From assembly GCF_018129685.1 (NCBI RefSeq), contig NZ_JAFCLG010000033.1, positions 1 through 39,020 of the forward strand: a stretch of 39,020 nt of DNA, written 5' to 3'. Source of the stretch: Bradyrhizobium manausense. Lineage in GTDB: Bacteria; Pseudomonadota; Alphaproteobacteria; Rhizobiales; Xanthobacteraceae. The position numbers and the translations under genes were made by a program. The notes beneath the pieces were generated by a model that searched no databases, was not told the DNA's origin, and was given only the letters and a program-made list of their open reading frames with translations. Position 1 is the stretch's first letter; every line of letters starts with the position of its first letter. Below, one piece after another: positions 18,440 through 26,679 of the stretch.

Positions 18440-19117
18440 ATGAGATTGGCTGCAAAGGGACTGACCGCAATCCTCTCCGTCATCACCATCGGCGCTGCAC
18501 TGTCGCTGACACTGCCGCCCGCCTTCGCCGGCGACGAGGGCAACAGCAACAGCAAGAACGTCACCGAGGACGAGATCGTCCGCGCCCTGGCGCCGGCGCC
18601 GAAAAAGCCGCTGACCCGCGGCCTTTCGATCGGCCCGCAGGCGGATCCCGTGCCGAACGTGGCGGAAACCAAGTTGATCCAGTCCGTCCGCGGCCGCGCC
18701 ACCCGCTCGCTCTCCTCGACCGAGCGCGAGGAGATCGCAACCGCCGCCAAGGACAAGCCGAATATCGATCTCGAAATCACCTTCGACTACAACTCTGCCG
18801 ATATCAGCACCAAGTCGCTGCCATCAGTGCAGGCACTCGGCCGCGCGCTGACCAGCCCCGACCTCAAGGGCTCGACCTTCGTCGTCGCAGGCCACACCGA
18901 CGCCGCCGGCGGCGATAGCTACAATCAGGACCTGTCGGAACGCCGCGCGGATTCCATCAAGCGCTATCTCGTCGAGAAATACGGCATTGCAGCAACCGAC
19001 CTCGTCACGGTCGGTTATGGCAAGAGCAAGCTGAAGGATCCGAGCCAGCCAATGGCGGAAGTGAACCGCCGCGTGCAGGTCGTCAATATGGAAAACAAGA
19101 CCACCGCATCGAAGTGA
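18440..19117 (+). CDS. OmpA-family peptidoglycan-binding protein
   Basis: 225 residues from the ATG at 18440, with AGGAGGG upstream. A signal peptide (residues about 1-30, ending PPAFAG) is followed by a low-complexity linker and a C-terminal OmpA domain (about 110-220). The domain has FDYNSADIS, VVAGHTDAAGGDSYNQDLSE, RRADSIKRYL and VNRRVQV, the usual peptidoglycan-contact region. No beta-barrel is visible, so it is a periplasmic or lipid-free anchor protein. It follows the caspase-fold/TPR gene by 141 bases, and a shared envelope role is plausible. A hairpin follows it. Confidence 0.92.
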   Translation: MRLAAKGLTAILSVITIGAALSLTLPPAFAGDEGNSNSKNVTEDEIVRALAPAPKKPLTRGLSIGPQADPVPNVAETKLIQSVRGRATRSLSSTEREEIATAAKDKPNIDLEITFDYNSADISTKSLPSVQALGRALTSPDLKGSTFVVAGHTDAAGGDSYNQDLSERRADSIKRYLVEKYGIAATDLVTVGYGKSKLKDPSQPMAEVNRRVQVVNMENKTTASK

Positions 19118-19176
19118 CCGACGCAATCCGTTGAAGTGACAAGTCCTGATGTGGTGTAAAGTCTTGCTGCCAACGC

Positions 19177-19210
19177 GCGTCCCGCAGCCCTGCGGGACGC
19201 CGCTTCGTTT
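19177..19210 (+). terminator. Terminator-like hairpin after the OmpA-like gene
   Basis: A perfect 10-bp stem (GCGTCCCGCA with TGCGGGACGC) around a GCCC loop, followed by a modest T-rich tail (CGCTTCGTTT). It is 59 bases after the stop and ahead of the efflux pair. Confidence 0.65.
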
Positions 19211-19258
19211 CAGGGAATCGCTCCCAGCAACCTCGAGCCAGGCCAGGATGATCCGGCG

Positions 19259-20188
19259 ATGAACGTCTCCGAATATCTCAAGCCTGCAGGAACCGTGGCG
19301 TTCATCCTGGTGCTCGGCGTCGGCTATTACTGGTTCGAGCATCGGCATCATCCCGAGGCGAAAGAGACGCCGGGCGAAGCGCTCGTCATCGTGGCGAAGT
19401 CGACCAATGCCTGCTTCTCGGACCTGGTGCGCGTGACCGGATTCTTCGTGCCGCGGCGCGAGGCCGTGGTCATGCCGGACCAGGAAGGGTCGAAGGTGAC
19501 CGACCTCTTCGTCACTGAAGGCGCCGTCGTGACCGACAACCAGGAATTGGCGCGCCTCACGGCGCCGCCACAGATCCCCGGCCAGCCGCAACGACCGGGC
19601 CCGCAGGGTCCGATCTCGCTGAAGGCGCCGGCGCCGGGTCTGATCACGGAAGTGCGCACCATCGTGGGTGCCCCGGCCTCGCCGCAGGCGGGACCGATGT
19701 TCCGCATCGCCGTCAACAACGAGATCGAGCTGGATGCGCAGGTTCCGGCCGTGCACATGCCGAAGCTCAGCCCCGGCGCGACGGTGCGGATCAGCCGCGA
19801 CGACGCAGCCGATCTGATCGGTCGGGTCCGGCTGGTCGCGCCCGAGATCGACCGCGCCACGCAGCTCGGGCGTGTCCGCATCAGCGTGACCAATAATCCT
19901 TCGCTGAAAGTCGGCGTGTTTGCCCGCGCCTCCATCGACGCCAAGCGCAGCTGCGGCGTCGCGGTTCCCAGGACCGCGATCGACCATCTCACCGTGCAGG
20001 TGGTCAAAGGCAACGTCATCGAGACACGACGGGTGCGCGTCGGGCTGACGTCCGACAGCCAGACTGAAATCCTTGAAGGGATCGAAGTCGGAGAAATCGT
20101 GGTGGCCGACGCCGGCTCTTCGCTGCATGACGGCGACCAGATCAAGACCATGTTCGCCGATGAACTCGATCGCACGCGGGTACGCTAA
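19259..20188 (+). CDS. RND efflux periplasmic adaptor (HlyD/AcrA family)
   Basis: 309 residues, short for the family. One N-terminal membrane anchor (about residues 11-25, TVAFILVLGVGYYWF). Then come barrel-sandwich hybrid halves (VVMPDQEGSKVTDLFVTEGAVV and ISLKAPAPGLITEVRTIVGA) and a beta-barrel/membrane-proximal end (VPRTAIDHLTVQVVKGNVIETRRVRVG). The helical hairpin is very short or absent, which is unusual for pumps that contact a long TolC-type tunnel. AGGA lies nine bases before the ATG. Its stop TAA overlaps the ATG of the next gene (TAATG), so the two are translationally coupled. Confidence 0.9.
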   Translation: MNVSEYLKPAGTVAFILVLGVGYYWFEHRHHPEAKETPGEALVIVAKSTNACFSDLVRVTGFFVPRREAVVMPDQEGSKVTDLFVTEGAVVTDNQELARLTAPPQIPGQPQRPGPQGPISLKAPAPGLITEVRTIVGAPASPQAGPMFRIAVNNEIELDAQVPAVHMPKLSPGATVRISRDDAADLIGRVRLVAPEIDRATQLGRVRISVTNNPSLKVGVFARASIDAKRSCGVAVPRTAIDHLTVQVVKGNVIETRRVRVGLTSDSQTEILEGIEVGEIVVADAGSSLHDGDQIKTMFADELDRTRVR

Positions 20189-23100
20189 TGGCTCTCAATA
20201 TTTCGGCATGGTCGATCCGTAATCCGCTGCCGTCGGTGGTCTTTTCGATCATCCTTCTGATCCTCGGCTGGACCTCCTTCACCAAGCTCGCGATCACCCG
20301 GCTGCCGTCCGCAGACATTCCCGTGATCTCGGTCGCGGTCTCGCAGTTCGGCGCCGCACCGGCCGAGCTCGAATCCCAGGTCACCAAGACGGTTGAAGAC
20401 GCCGTGTCAGGCGTCGAAGGCGTCAGGCACATCACCTCGTCGATCACCGACGGCGTGTCGGTCACGACGATCCAGTTCGCGCTGGAGACCAACACCGATC
20501 GCGCGCTCAACGACGTCAAGGACGCGGTGACGCGCGTGCGCTCGAACCTGCCGCAGAACGTCACCGAGCCGCTGATCCAGCGCGTCGACGTGATCGGCCT
20601 GCCAATCGTCACCTATGCCGCAATCTCGCCCGGCAAGACGCCGGAGCAGCTCTCTTATTTCGTCGACGACGTGGTCAAGCGCGCGCTGCAAGGCGTGCGC
20701 GGCGTCGCCCAGGTCGAGCGCATCGGCGGTGTCGAGCGCGAGATCCTGGTCTCGCTCGATCCCGACCGTCTGCAGGCGATGGGACTGACCGCCGTCAATG
20801 TCAGCCAGAGCCTGCGCGGCACCAATGTCGACGTCGCCGGCGGCCGCGCCGAAATCGGCAAGAACGACCAGGCGATCCGCACCCTCGCCGGCGCCAAGAC
20901 GCTCAGCGACCTCGCCGGCACCATGGTGCCCCTGTTCGGCGGCGGCGAGGTCCGTCTCGACGATCTCGGCACCGTGACCGACACCATCGCCGACCGCCGC
21001 ACCTTCGCCCGCTTCAACGGCGAGCCGGTGGTCGCGCTCGGCATCAAGCGTTCCAAGGGCGCCAGCGACGTGAAAGTCGCCGAGGCCGTGCAGAAGCGCA
21101 TCGACACGCTCAAGGCCACCTATCCCGATGTCGATCTCAAGCTGATCGACACCTCGGTCGAATACACCAACGGCAATTACGAAGCGGCGATCTCGACCTT
21201 GTTCGAGGGCGCCATCCTCGCCGTCGTCATCGTGCTCTTGTTCCTGCGCGACCTGCGCGCCACCATCATTGCGGCGGTCTCGCTGCCGCTGTCGATCTTC
21301 CCGGCGTTCTGGGCGATGGACATCCTCGGCTTCTCGCTCAACCTCGTGAGCTTCCTCGCCATCACGCTGTCGACAGGCATTCTGGTCGACGACGCCATCG
21401 TCGAGATCGAGAACATCGTGCGGCACATGAACATGGGCAAATCGCCCTATCGTGCCGCGCTCGAAGCCGCCGACGAAATCGGCCTCGCCGTGATCGCGAT
21501 CTCGCTGACCATCATCGCGATCTTCGCGCCTGCGAGCTTCATGTCGGGCATCGCCGGACAGTTCTTCAAGCAATTCGGCATCACGGTCTCGGTGCAGGTG
21601 TTCTTCTCGCTGCTCGCGGCGCGCTTCGTCACGCCGATGCTGGCGGCCTACTTCCTCAAGCATCACTCGCACGAGGAGCCGCCGCCGGGCCGCATCCTGC
21701 GGACCTATCACAGCCTCGTGTCGTGGTCGGTGAAGCACTATTTCGTCACCGTGCTGATCGGCTTCGGTATCTTCGCGGCCTCGATCTGGAGCATCACGCT
21801 GCTGCCGCAGGGCTTCCTGCCGGCGCAGGACAGCGCCCGTTCGCTGCTGGCCCTCGAACTGCCTCCGGGCACGCAGCTCGCCTATACCGAAAAGGTCACC
21901 GAAGACATCGTCGCACGGCTGCGCCAGCGATCCGAAGTGAAGAGCATCTTCGTTGACGGCGGACGCGTGCCGCCGGGCACGCAGGAAGTCCGGCGCGCGG
22001 CCCTGATCATCAATTACACGCCCAAGAACGACCGCAGGATCACCCAGCGCGAGCTCGAATTCTCGATCAGCCAGGAGCTGGAGAACGTTCCCGACATCCG
22101 TTTCTGGTTCCTGGACGAGAACGGTCTGCGCGCGATCTCGCTGGTCGTAACCGGTGTCGATCCCAACATCGTCAACAACGTCGCGAGCGAGCTTGCGACG
22201 CAAATGAAGCGGATTCCGACCATCTCCGACGTGATCTCGGAAACCTCGCTCGAACGTCCCGAGCTGCGTATCGAGCCTCGCGCCGATCTCGCCGCACGGC
22301 TCGGCGTCTCGACCGAAAGCCTGTCACAGACCATCCGTGTTGCAACCATCGGCGACGTCGGCCCGGCGCTCGCCAAGTTCGACGTCGGCGACCGCCTGGT
22401 GCCGATCCGCGTGCAGTTCGAGGACGCCGCCCGCGGAAATCTCAAGACGCTCGAGCAATTACGCGTACCGCTCGGCGAACACGGCGAGAAAGGCGGCGTG
22501 CCGCTCTCGGTCATCGCCGACGTCAAGCTCGACCAGGGACCGACCAGCATCAACCGCTACGACCGCGAGCGTCAGGCTACCGTCGCCGCCGACCTCGTCG
22601 GTTCCGCGGCGCTCGGCGATGCCACCAAGAAGATCTACGAACTGCCTGTGATGAAGAGCCTGCCGAAGGGCGTGAAGGTCTCGCCCTCCGGCGACGCCGA
22701 AAGCCTCAACGAATTGTCGGACGGCTTTGCCACGGCGATCACGGCCGGCCTGATGATGGTCTATGCGGTGCTGGTGCTGCTGTTCGGCACCTTCCTGCAG
22801 CCGATCACCATCCTGTTCTCGCTGCCGCTCTCGATCGGCGGCGCGATCGCAGCGCTGCTCGTCACCGGCAAACAGCTGACGACGCCGGTGTGGATCGGCA
22901 TCCTGATGCTGATGGGCATCGTCACCAAGAACGCGATCATGCTGGTGGAATTCGCGATCGAATCCATCCATGCCGGCAAGCCGCGCGACGAGGCGATGAT
23001 CGACGCCGGCATGAAACGCGCCCGCCCGATCGTGATGACCACGATCGCGATGGCCGCAGGCATGATGCCGAGCGCGCTGGCTGTCGGCGCCGGCGGCGAG

Positions 23101-23331
23101 TTCCGCTCGCCGATGGCGCTCGCGGTGATCGGCGGCCTGATCTTCTCGACCATCCTGTCGCTGGTGTTCGTGCCCGCGATGTTCATGGTGATGGACGATT
23201 TCGGCGCCCTGATCTGGCGCTTCGGCAAGCGGCTGATCGTCCACAGCGCGGATGCGGAGACCGACGATCATCCCGAGGCCCCTGAAGCGCTACCGCCGCC
23301 GAAGAGCATTGTGCATCCCGCGGCGGAATGA
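20188..23331 (+). CDS. RND efflux transporter (AcrB/HAE family)
   Basis: 1047 residues, full length for the family, with 12 expected membrane helices and two large periplasmic loops. The proton-relay residues are present: adjacent Asp residues in STGILVDDAIVEIEN (helix 4) and Lys in MGIVTKNAIMLVE (helix 10). It begins with the usual cytoplasmic amphipathic stretch and first helix (NPLPSVVFSIILLILGW). It uses proton import to export drugs or other hydrophobic compounds through the adaptor upstream. No TolC-like outer membrane gene is in the window. The substrate is not predictable from sequence. Convergent with the Crp/Fnr gene. Confidence 0.95.
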   Translation: MALNISAWSIRNPLPSVVFSIILLILGWTSFTKLAITRLPSADIPVISVAVSQFGAAPAELESQVTKTVEDAVSGVEGVRHITSSITDGVSVTTIQFALETNTDRALNDVKDAVTRVRSNLPQNVTEPLIQRVDVIGLPIVTYAAISPGKTPEQLSYFVDDVVKRALQGVRGVAQVERIGGVEREILVSLDPDRLQAMGLTAVNVSQSLRGTNVDVAGGRAEIGKNDQAIRTLAGAKTLSDLAGTMVPLFGGGEVRLDDLGTVTDTIADRRTFARFNGEPVVALGIKRSKGASDVKVAEAVQKRIDTLKATYPDVDLKLIDTSVEYTNGNYEAAISTLFEGAILAVVIVLLFLRDLRATIIAAVSLPLSIFPAFWAMDILGFSLNLVSFLAITLSTGILVDDAIVEIENIVRHMNMGKSPYRAALEAADEIGLAVIAISLTIIAIFAPASFMSGIAGQFFKQFGITVSVQVFFSLLAARFVTPMLAAYFLKHHSHEEPPPGRILRTYHSLVSWSVKHYFVTVLIGFGIFAASIWSITLLPQGFLPAQDSARSLLALELPPGTQLAYTEKVTEDIVARLRQRSEVKSIFVDGGRVPPGTQEVRRAALIINYTPKNDRRITQRELEFSISQELENVPDIRFWFLDENGLRAISLVVTGVDPNIVNNVASELATQMKRIPTISDVISETSLERPELRIEPRADLAARLGVSTESLSQTIRVATIGDVGPALAKFDVGDRLVPIRVQFEDAARGNLKTLEQLRVPLGEHGEKGGVPLSVIADVKLDQGPTSINRYDRERQATVAADLVGSAALGDATKKIYELPVMKSLPKGVKVSPSGDAESLNELSDGFATAITAGLMMVYAVLVLLFGTFLQPITILFSLPLSIGGAIAALLVTGKQLTTPVWIGILMLMGIVTKNAIMLVEFAIESIHAGKPRDEAMIDAGMKRARPIVMTTIAMAAGMMPSALAVGAGGEFRSPMALAVIGGLIFSTILSLVFVPAMFMVMDDFGALIWRFGKRLIVHSADAETDDHPEAPEALPPPKSIVHPAAE

Positions 23332-23406
23332 ATTCTTCGCCGCATGGTCTGAAGCGAGATGGTCTGCAGCGAGCGGCGCGACATTCCTCGCGGCGATCGG
23401 CTGGAC

Positions 23407-24081
23407 CTACTCGTTCCGCGCGATGGCCGTCAGCTTGGTCATGTTCCTGAGCAGGATGCGGCCGCGCTGGAGGTCCAGGATCGCTTCCTTGCGCCAGGCC
23501 TGAAGCTGGCGGTTGACGCTCTCGCGGGCGGCGCCGACGAAGACGCCGAGTTGCTCCTGCGAGATGTGAACCTCGGAACCGAAATCGGCGGCAAGCGCGC
23601 ACAGGCGCCTTGCCAGCCGCACCGGCAGCGGCTGCAGCATCGACTCTTCCATGCGCTCGCTCTGCCACCGGATGCGCTGACAGAGCAGCGCGATGATCTT
23701 GATCGCAACCTTCGGCTCGCGCTCGAGAAAGGCGAGGAAGTCCTCGCGTCGCAGCACGAACAATTCGCTGGCCTCGCCGGCGGTTGCGTCAGCGGTGCGG
23801 CTCTGGCCGTCCAGCACCGCAACCTCGCCGAACAGGTCGCCCGGGCCCATGAAATTCAGCGTCAGCCGGCTGCCGTCGGAGGCGCCGGTCTCGATCCGGA
23901 CCTGGCCGCGCCGCACGCCGAACAGGGCGTCGCCCGGGTCGCCCTTCTGGAACAGCACCTCGCCATTCGCCAGATGCTGGGTGTGGCAGAGGGCGGACAT
24001 CCGCTGGATTTCGTCCGCACCGAGATCGGCGAACATGGCATTCATTTTCAGAATGACCGCAAATTCGGCCTGCTTGCTCAT
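23407..24081 (-). CDS. Crp/Fnr-family transcriptional regulator
   Basis: 224 residues from the ATG at 24081 with AAGGA upstream; the frame stays open to 24180 without similarity. The cyclic-nucleotide-binding domain (about 10-125) keeps the phosphate-binding pattern (FGEVAVLDGQSRTADAT: Glu, Arg, Thr), so cAMP binding is plausible. No Fnr-type Cys cluster is seen. The HTH (about 165-205) has QEQLGVFVGAARESVNRQLQ; the RExxxR order matches the CRP recognition helix. A CRP-like site lies upstream of its start. An adenylate cyclase gene lies 2.6 kb away. Confidence 0.93.
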   Translation of the reverse strand: MSKQAEFAVILKMNAMFADLGADEIQRMSALCHTQHLANGEVLFQKGDPGDALFGVRRGQVRIETGASDGSRLTLNFMGPGDLFGEVAVLDGQSRTADATAGEASELFVLRREDFLAFLEREPKVAIKIIALLCQRIRWQSERMEESMLQPLPVRLARRLCALAADFGSEVHISQEQLGVFVGAARESVNRQLQAWRKEAILDLQRGRILLRNMTKLTAIARNE

Positions 24082-24172
24082 TTCTAAGTCCTTGTGAATC
24101 GACTCGACAATTTCCCGGGCAAATCGCTTGGAAGCATGAACGTCAGAATCGCGTAAAACCGCGCCGGGGAAG

Positions 24173-24188
24173 TGTGTCATAAGTCACA
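24173..24188. promoter_or_regulatory. CRP-like binding site between the Crp/Fnr and AsmA genes
   Basis: TGTGT-CATAAG-TCACA matches the CRP consensus TGTGA-N6-TCACA at 9 of 10 positions. It is 92 bases upstream of the Crp/Fnr start and 129 bases upstream of the AsmA-like start, in their shared divergent region. Autoregulation or control of asmA is likely. Confidence 0.65.
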
Positions 24189-24316
24189 TAACTTTGCAGC
24201 ACCTCCTGACTATTTTTAGCAGCTTGGAGCGGCTTCCCGTCCCGGGATAGACTCAGGCCTAAGGAATAGGCGATCGGCCGGATGCGATGCCGCTCGTCCG
24301 TCGTTGGAAAGTCGAC

Positions 24317-26404
24317 ATGAAAGCTGTGAAATTCGCCGGCGCGGCGGTGGCCGCGACCATCATCGTGATCGGCCTGCTGCTGGTGATCGGGATTCCCTCG
24401 GGCTTCCTGACCGCGACGATTGCCTCGCGCGTCGAGCAGGCCACCGGATACCGCCTGTCGATCAACGGCACCGCCAAGATCAGCCTGTGGCCGACGCTCA
24501 ACGTCACGCTGAACGACCTCACGCTGACCGATCCCCGGGATCGCAGCGGCATTACGCGTGTGACGATCGACAGCGTGCAGGCCGACATGTCGCTGGCAAA
24601 CGCGTGGTCGGGTCATCCCGCGATCAGCGAGATCGTCGTCACCCATCCGGTGCTGTACCAGCCGTTGCTGCGTGAGCGTCTGCCCAACACGGACACATCG
24701 CCGAAGTCGCTCGCGCCCGACATGAACGGCGCAACCATCGACCGCGTCAAGATCACCAACGGCGAAATCGCATTCTCGCGCGCGCGCGACCGCGTCGAGG
24801 GACGCATCAGCGCCATCAATGCGGACGTCGTCGCCGGCCAGGACCGCAAGGTCGGCATCGCCGGTACCGCGCGCATCGGGGAGCACCCGACCAAGTTCGA
24901 CATCAAGGCGACCGCGCCGGCGCCGCCGATCGAGCGACAGACCATCCCGATGGATTTCGCCATCGACATGCCCGATGTGCTGAAGTCCCAGCTCGCCAGC
25001 CATGCCGAGCTGCGGATGAACGGCGCGATCGTGTTGATCAACGGCATCAACGGCACGCTCGGCGACGGCTCGTTCAACGGCTGGGCCTCGGTCGATATCG
25101 CCAGCAAGCCGCTGGTGAAACTCGATCTCGACTTCCAGCGGCTCGCGATTCCGCTGGCGAAGTCGCCGGACGGCGCGGCCGGACAGCCCTGGAGCGATGC
25201 GCCGATCGACGTGTCCGGGCTCAACTATGTCGACGCGCAGATCAGGGTCTCGGCCAACGAGGCCGTCATCGGCGAGGCCCGCCTTGCGCCGCTGGCGCTC
25301 GATGCGAAACTCGCCGGCGGCATCCTGAAGGCGGGCACCGCCAATCTCGGCGCCTATGACGGCCAGGTTTCGGGCGAGGTGATCCTCGACGCGACGACCG
25401 GCGCGCCGAGCTTTGCGATGCATTCCGACCTAGTCGGCGTGCGCGCACTGCCGCTGCTGCAAGGCCTTGCCGAGTTCGACCGGATCGATGGCAAGCTGCA
25501 GGCCAAGCTCGCGCTGCGCAGCGCCGGCACCAGCCAGCGCGCGCTGATGGCGAACATGCAGGGCACCGCCTTCGTCAATTTCCAGGACGGCGCCATCCGC
25601 GGCATCAATGTCGCGCAGATGATCCGCTCGCTGACGTCGGGGACGCTGTCGGGCTGGCAGGACAATCAGAATTTCAGCCAGGAGCAGAACAAGGAGCAGA
25701 ACACGGATCTGTCGCAGCTCTCGGCCTCGTTCCGCATCGACAAGGGCCAGGCCGTGACGACCGATCTCAATCTGATCGGGCCACTGGTGCGCGTTACCGG
25801 CGCCGGCACCATTGCACTCGACACCAAGATGATTGGGTTCCGCGTCGAGCCGAAGCTGGTGATGACAACGCAAGGCCAGGGCCGCACATCCGAGCCAGTC
25901 GGCTTCGGCATACCGGTGATGATCACAGGCCCATGGTCGCAGCCGCGGATTTATCCCGACATGGCCGGCGTGCTCGACAATCCGGAGGCCGCCTATGCCA
26001 AGCTGCGCGAGATGGGCAAGGGCCTGTTCGGCCCTGACGGTGCCGGGCTCGGCAACATCCTGAACAGTTTTGGTCTCGGCGGCGCCGTGCCCGGCGGCAA
26101 TACGGCCGGCAACGCCAATCCGCAGATGCAGCAACCGGGGCAAGGACAAGCACAAGGGCAGAACAATCTGCTGGGCGGCCCGCTGGGCGAGGCGATCGGC
26201 AATCTGATCCAGCAGGGGCTCTCGAGCGGCGCCGCCGGAAACGGCACCGGCCGGAGCCGCAGCCTGCCAGGCAGCCCGACCGCCCCGACGCCGCAGGCAT
26301 CGCCCGCCCCGCCGACCCAGGATCAGTCTCCCCAAGCCCCGCCCGAGGCCCAGCAGGACAGCCAGCCGATGAACGACGTGATGCGGCAGCTGTTCAATCG
26401 GTGA
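24317..26404 (+). CDS. AsmA-family protein
   Basis: 695 residues from the ATG at 24317. One N-terminal membrane segment (about 7-28, AAVAATIIVIGLLLVIGIPSG) is followed by the AsmA start pattern (SGFLTATIASRVEQATGYRL and LWPTLNVTLNDLTL). Long beta-rich repeats come next. A C-terminal AsmA block includes LKAGTANLGAYDGQVSGEV, then GTAFVNFQDGAIRGINV, and it ends in a Gln/Pro/Ala-rich tail. AsmA-like proteins are envelope-spanning lipid-transfer or assembly factors. The protein is anchored in the inner membrane with its bulk in the periplasm. Divergent from the Crp/Fnr gene. The exact function is unknown. Confidence 0.9.
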   Translation: MKAVKFAGAAVAATIIVIGLLLVIGIPSGFLTATIASRVEQATGYRLSINGTAKISLWPTLNVTLNDLTLTDPRDRSGITRVTIDSVQADMSLANAWSGHPAISEIVVTHPVLYQPLLRERLPNTDTSPKSLAPDMNGATIDRVKITNGEIAFSRARDRVEGRISAINADVVAGQDRKVGIAGTARIGEHPTKFDIKATAPAPPIERQTIPMDFAIDMPDVLKSQLASHAELRMNGAIVLINGINGTLGDGSFNGWASVDIASKPLVKLDLDFQRLAIPLAKSPDGAAGQPWSDAPIDVSGLNYVDAQIRVSANEAVIGEARLAPLALDAKLAGGILKAGTANLGAYDGQVSGEVILDATTGAPSFAMHSDLVGVRALPLLQGLAEFDRIDGKLQAKLALRSAGTSQRALMANMQGTAFVNFQDGAIRGINVAQMIRSLTSGTLSGWQDNQNFSQEQNKEQNTDLSQLSASFRIDKGQAVTTDLNLIGPLVRVTGAGTIALDTKMIGFRVEPKLVMTTQGQGRTSEPVGFGIPVMITGPWSQPRIYPDMAGVLDNPEAAYAKLREMGKGLFGPDGAGLGNILNSFGLGGAVPGGNTAGNANPQMQQPGQGQAQGQNNLLGGPLGEAIGNLIQQGLSSGAAGNGTGRSRSLPGSPTAPTPQASPAPPTQDQSPQAPPEAQQDSQPMNDVMRQLFNR

Positions 26405-26437
26405 GGAGCGGACCGTCAGCCGCGACAATTCACCGCC

Positions 26438-26545
26438 CTAAAGCCCGATGGAGATTTGGATGAATCGTCATCGCGCTTTAGCTTGTTGTTTGCGCATGAT
26501 CTTTCCGGAAAACCGCTACGCGCTTTTCCGGATCATGCTTTAGCC
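26438..26545. repeat. Intergenic palindromic element (two nested hairpins)
   Basis: An inner palindrome at 26494-26537 pairs GCATGATC...TCCGGAAAA with TTTTCCGGATCATGC. The left part (TAAAGCCCGATG...CATCGCGCTTTA) forms a second hairpin. It fills most of the gap between the AsmA-like and cyclase genes; the rest (to 26679) shows nothing I can name. It resembles rhizobial intergenic mosaic elements; the family name is not certain. Confidence 0.7.
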
Positions 26546-26679
26546 AGCCAGGACGGCGTCCCGGACCGGTAACCACACTGGTCCCTTCACCCGTCCACAG
26601 ACCCAAATTGTGGTAGAAGGGCCATGGGGCCCGCGCGGCCCCTTAGCGCCGGCGTCGGTCGCGGCGCGAGAGGATCCGG

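Noticed and set aside
20407..22203. 598-codon reverse-strand open frame opposite the RND transporter
   Set aside because: Composition is a shadow of the transporter coding strand; no motif or ribosome binding site.
23318..23345. Terminator after the RND transporter (GCGGCG/CGCCGC hairpin)
   Set aside because: The stem is short, the loop is 12 bases, there is no T-run, and it overlaps the stop codon.
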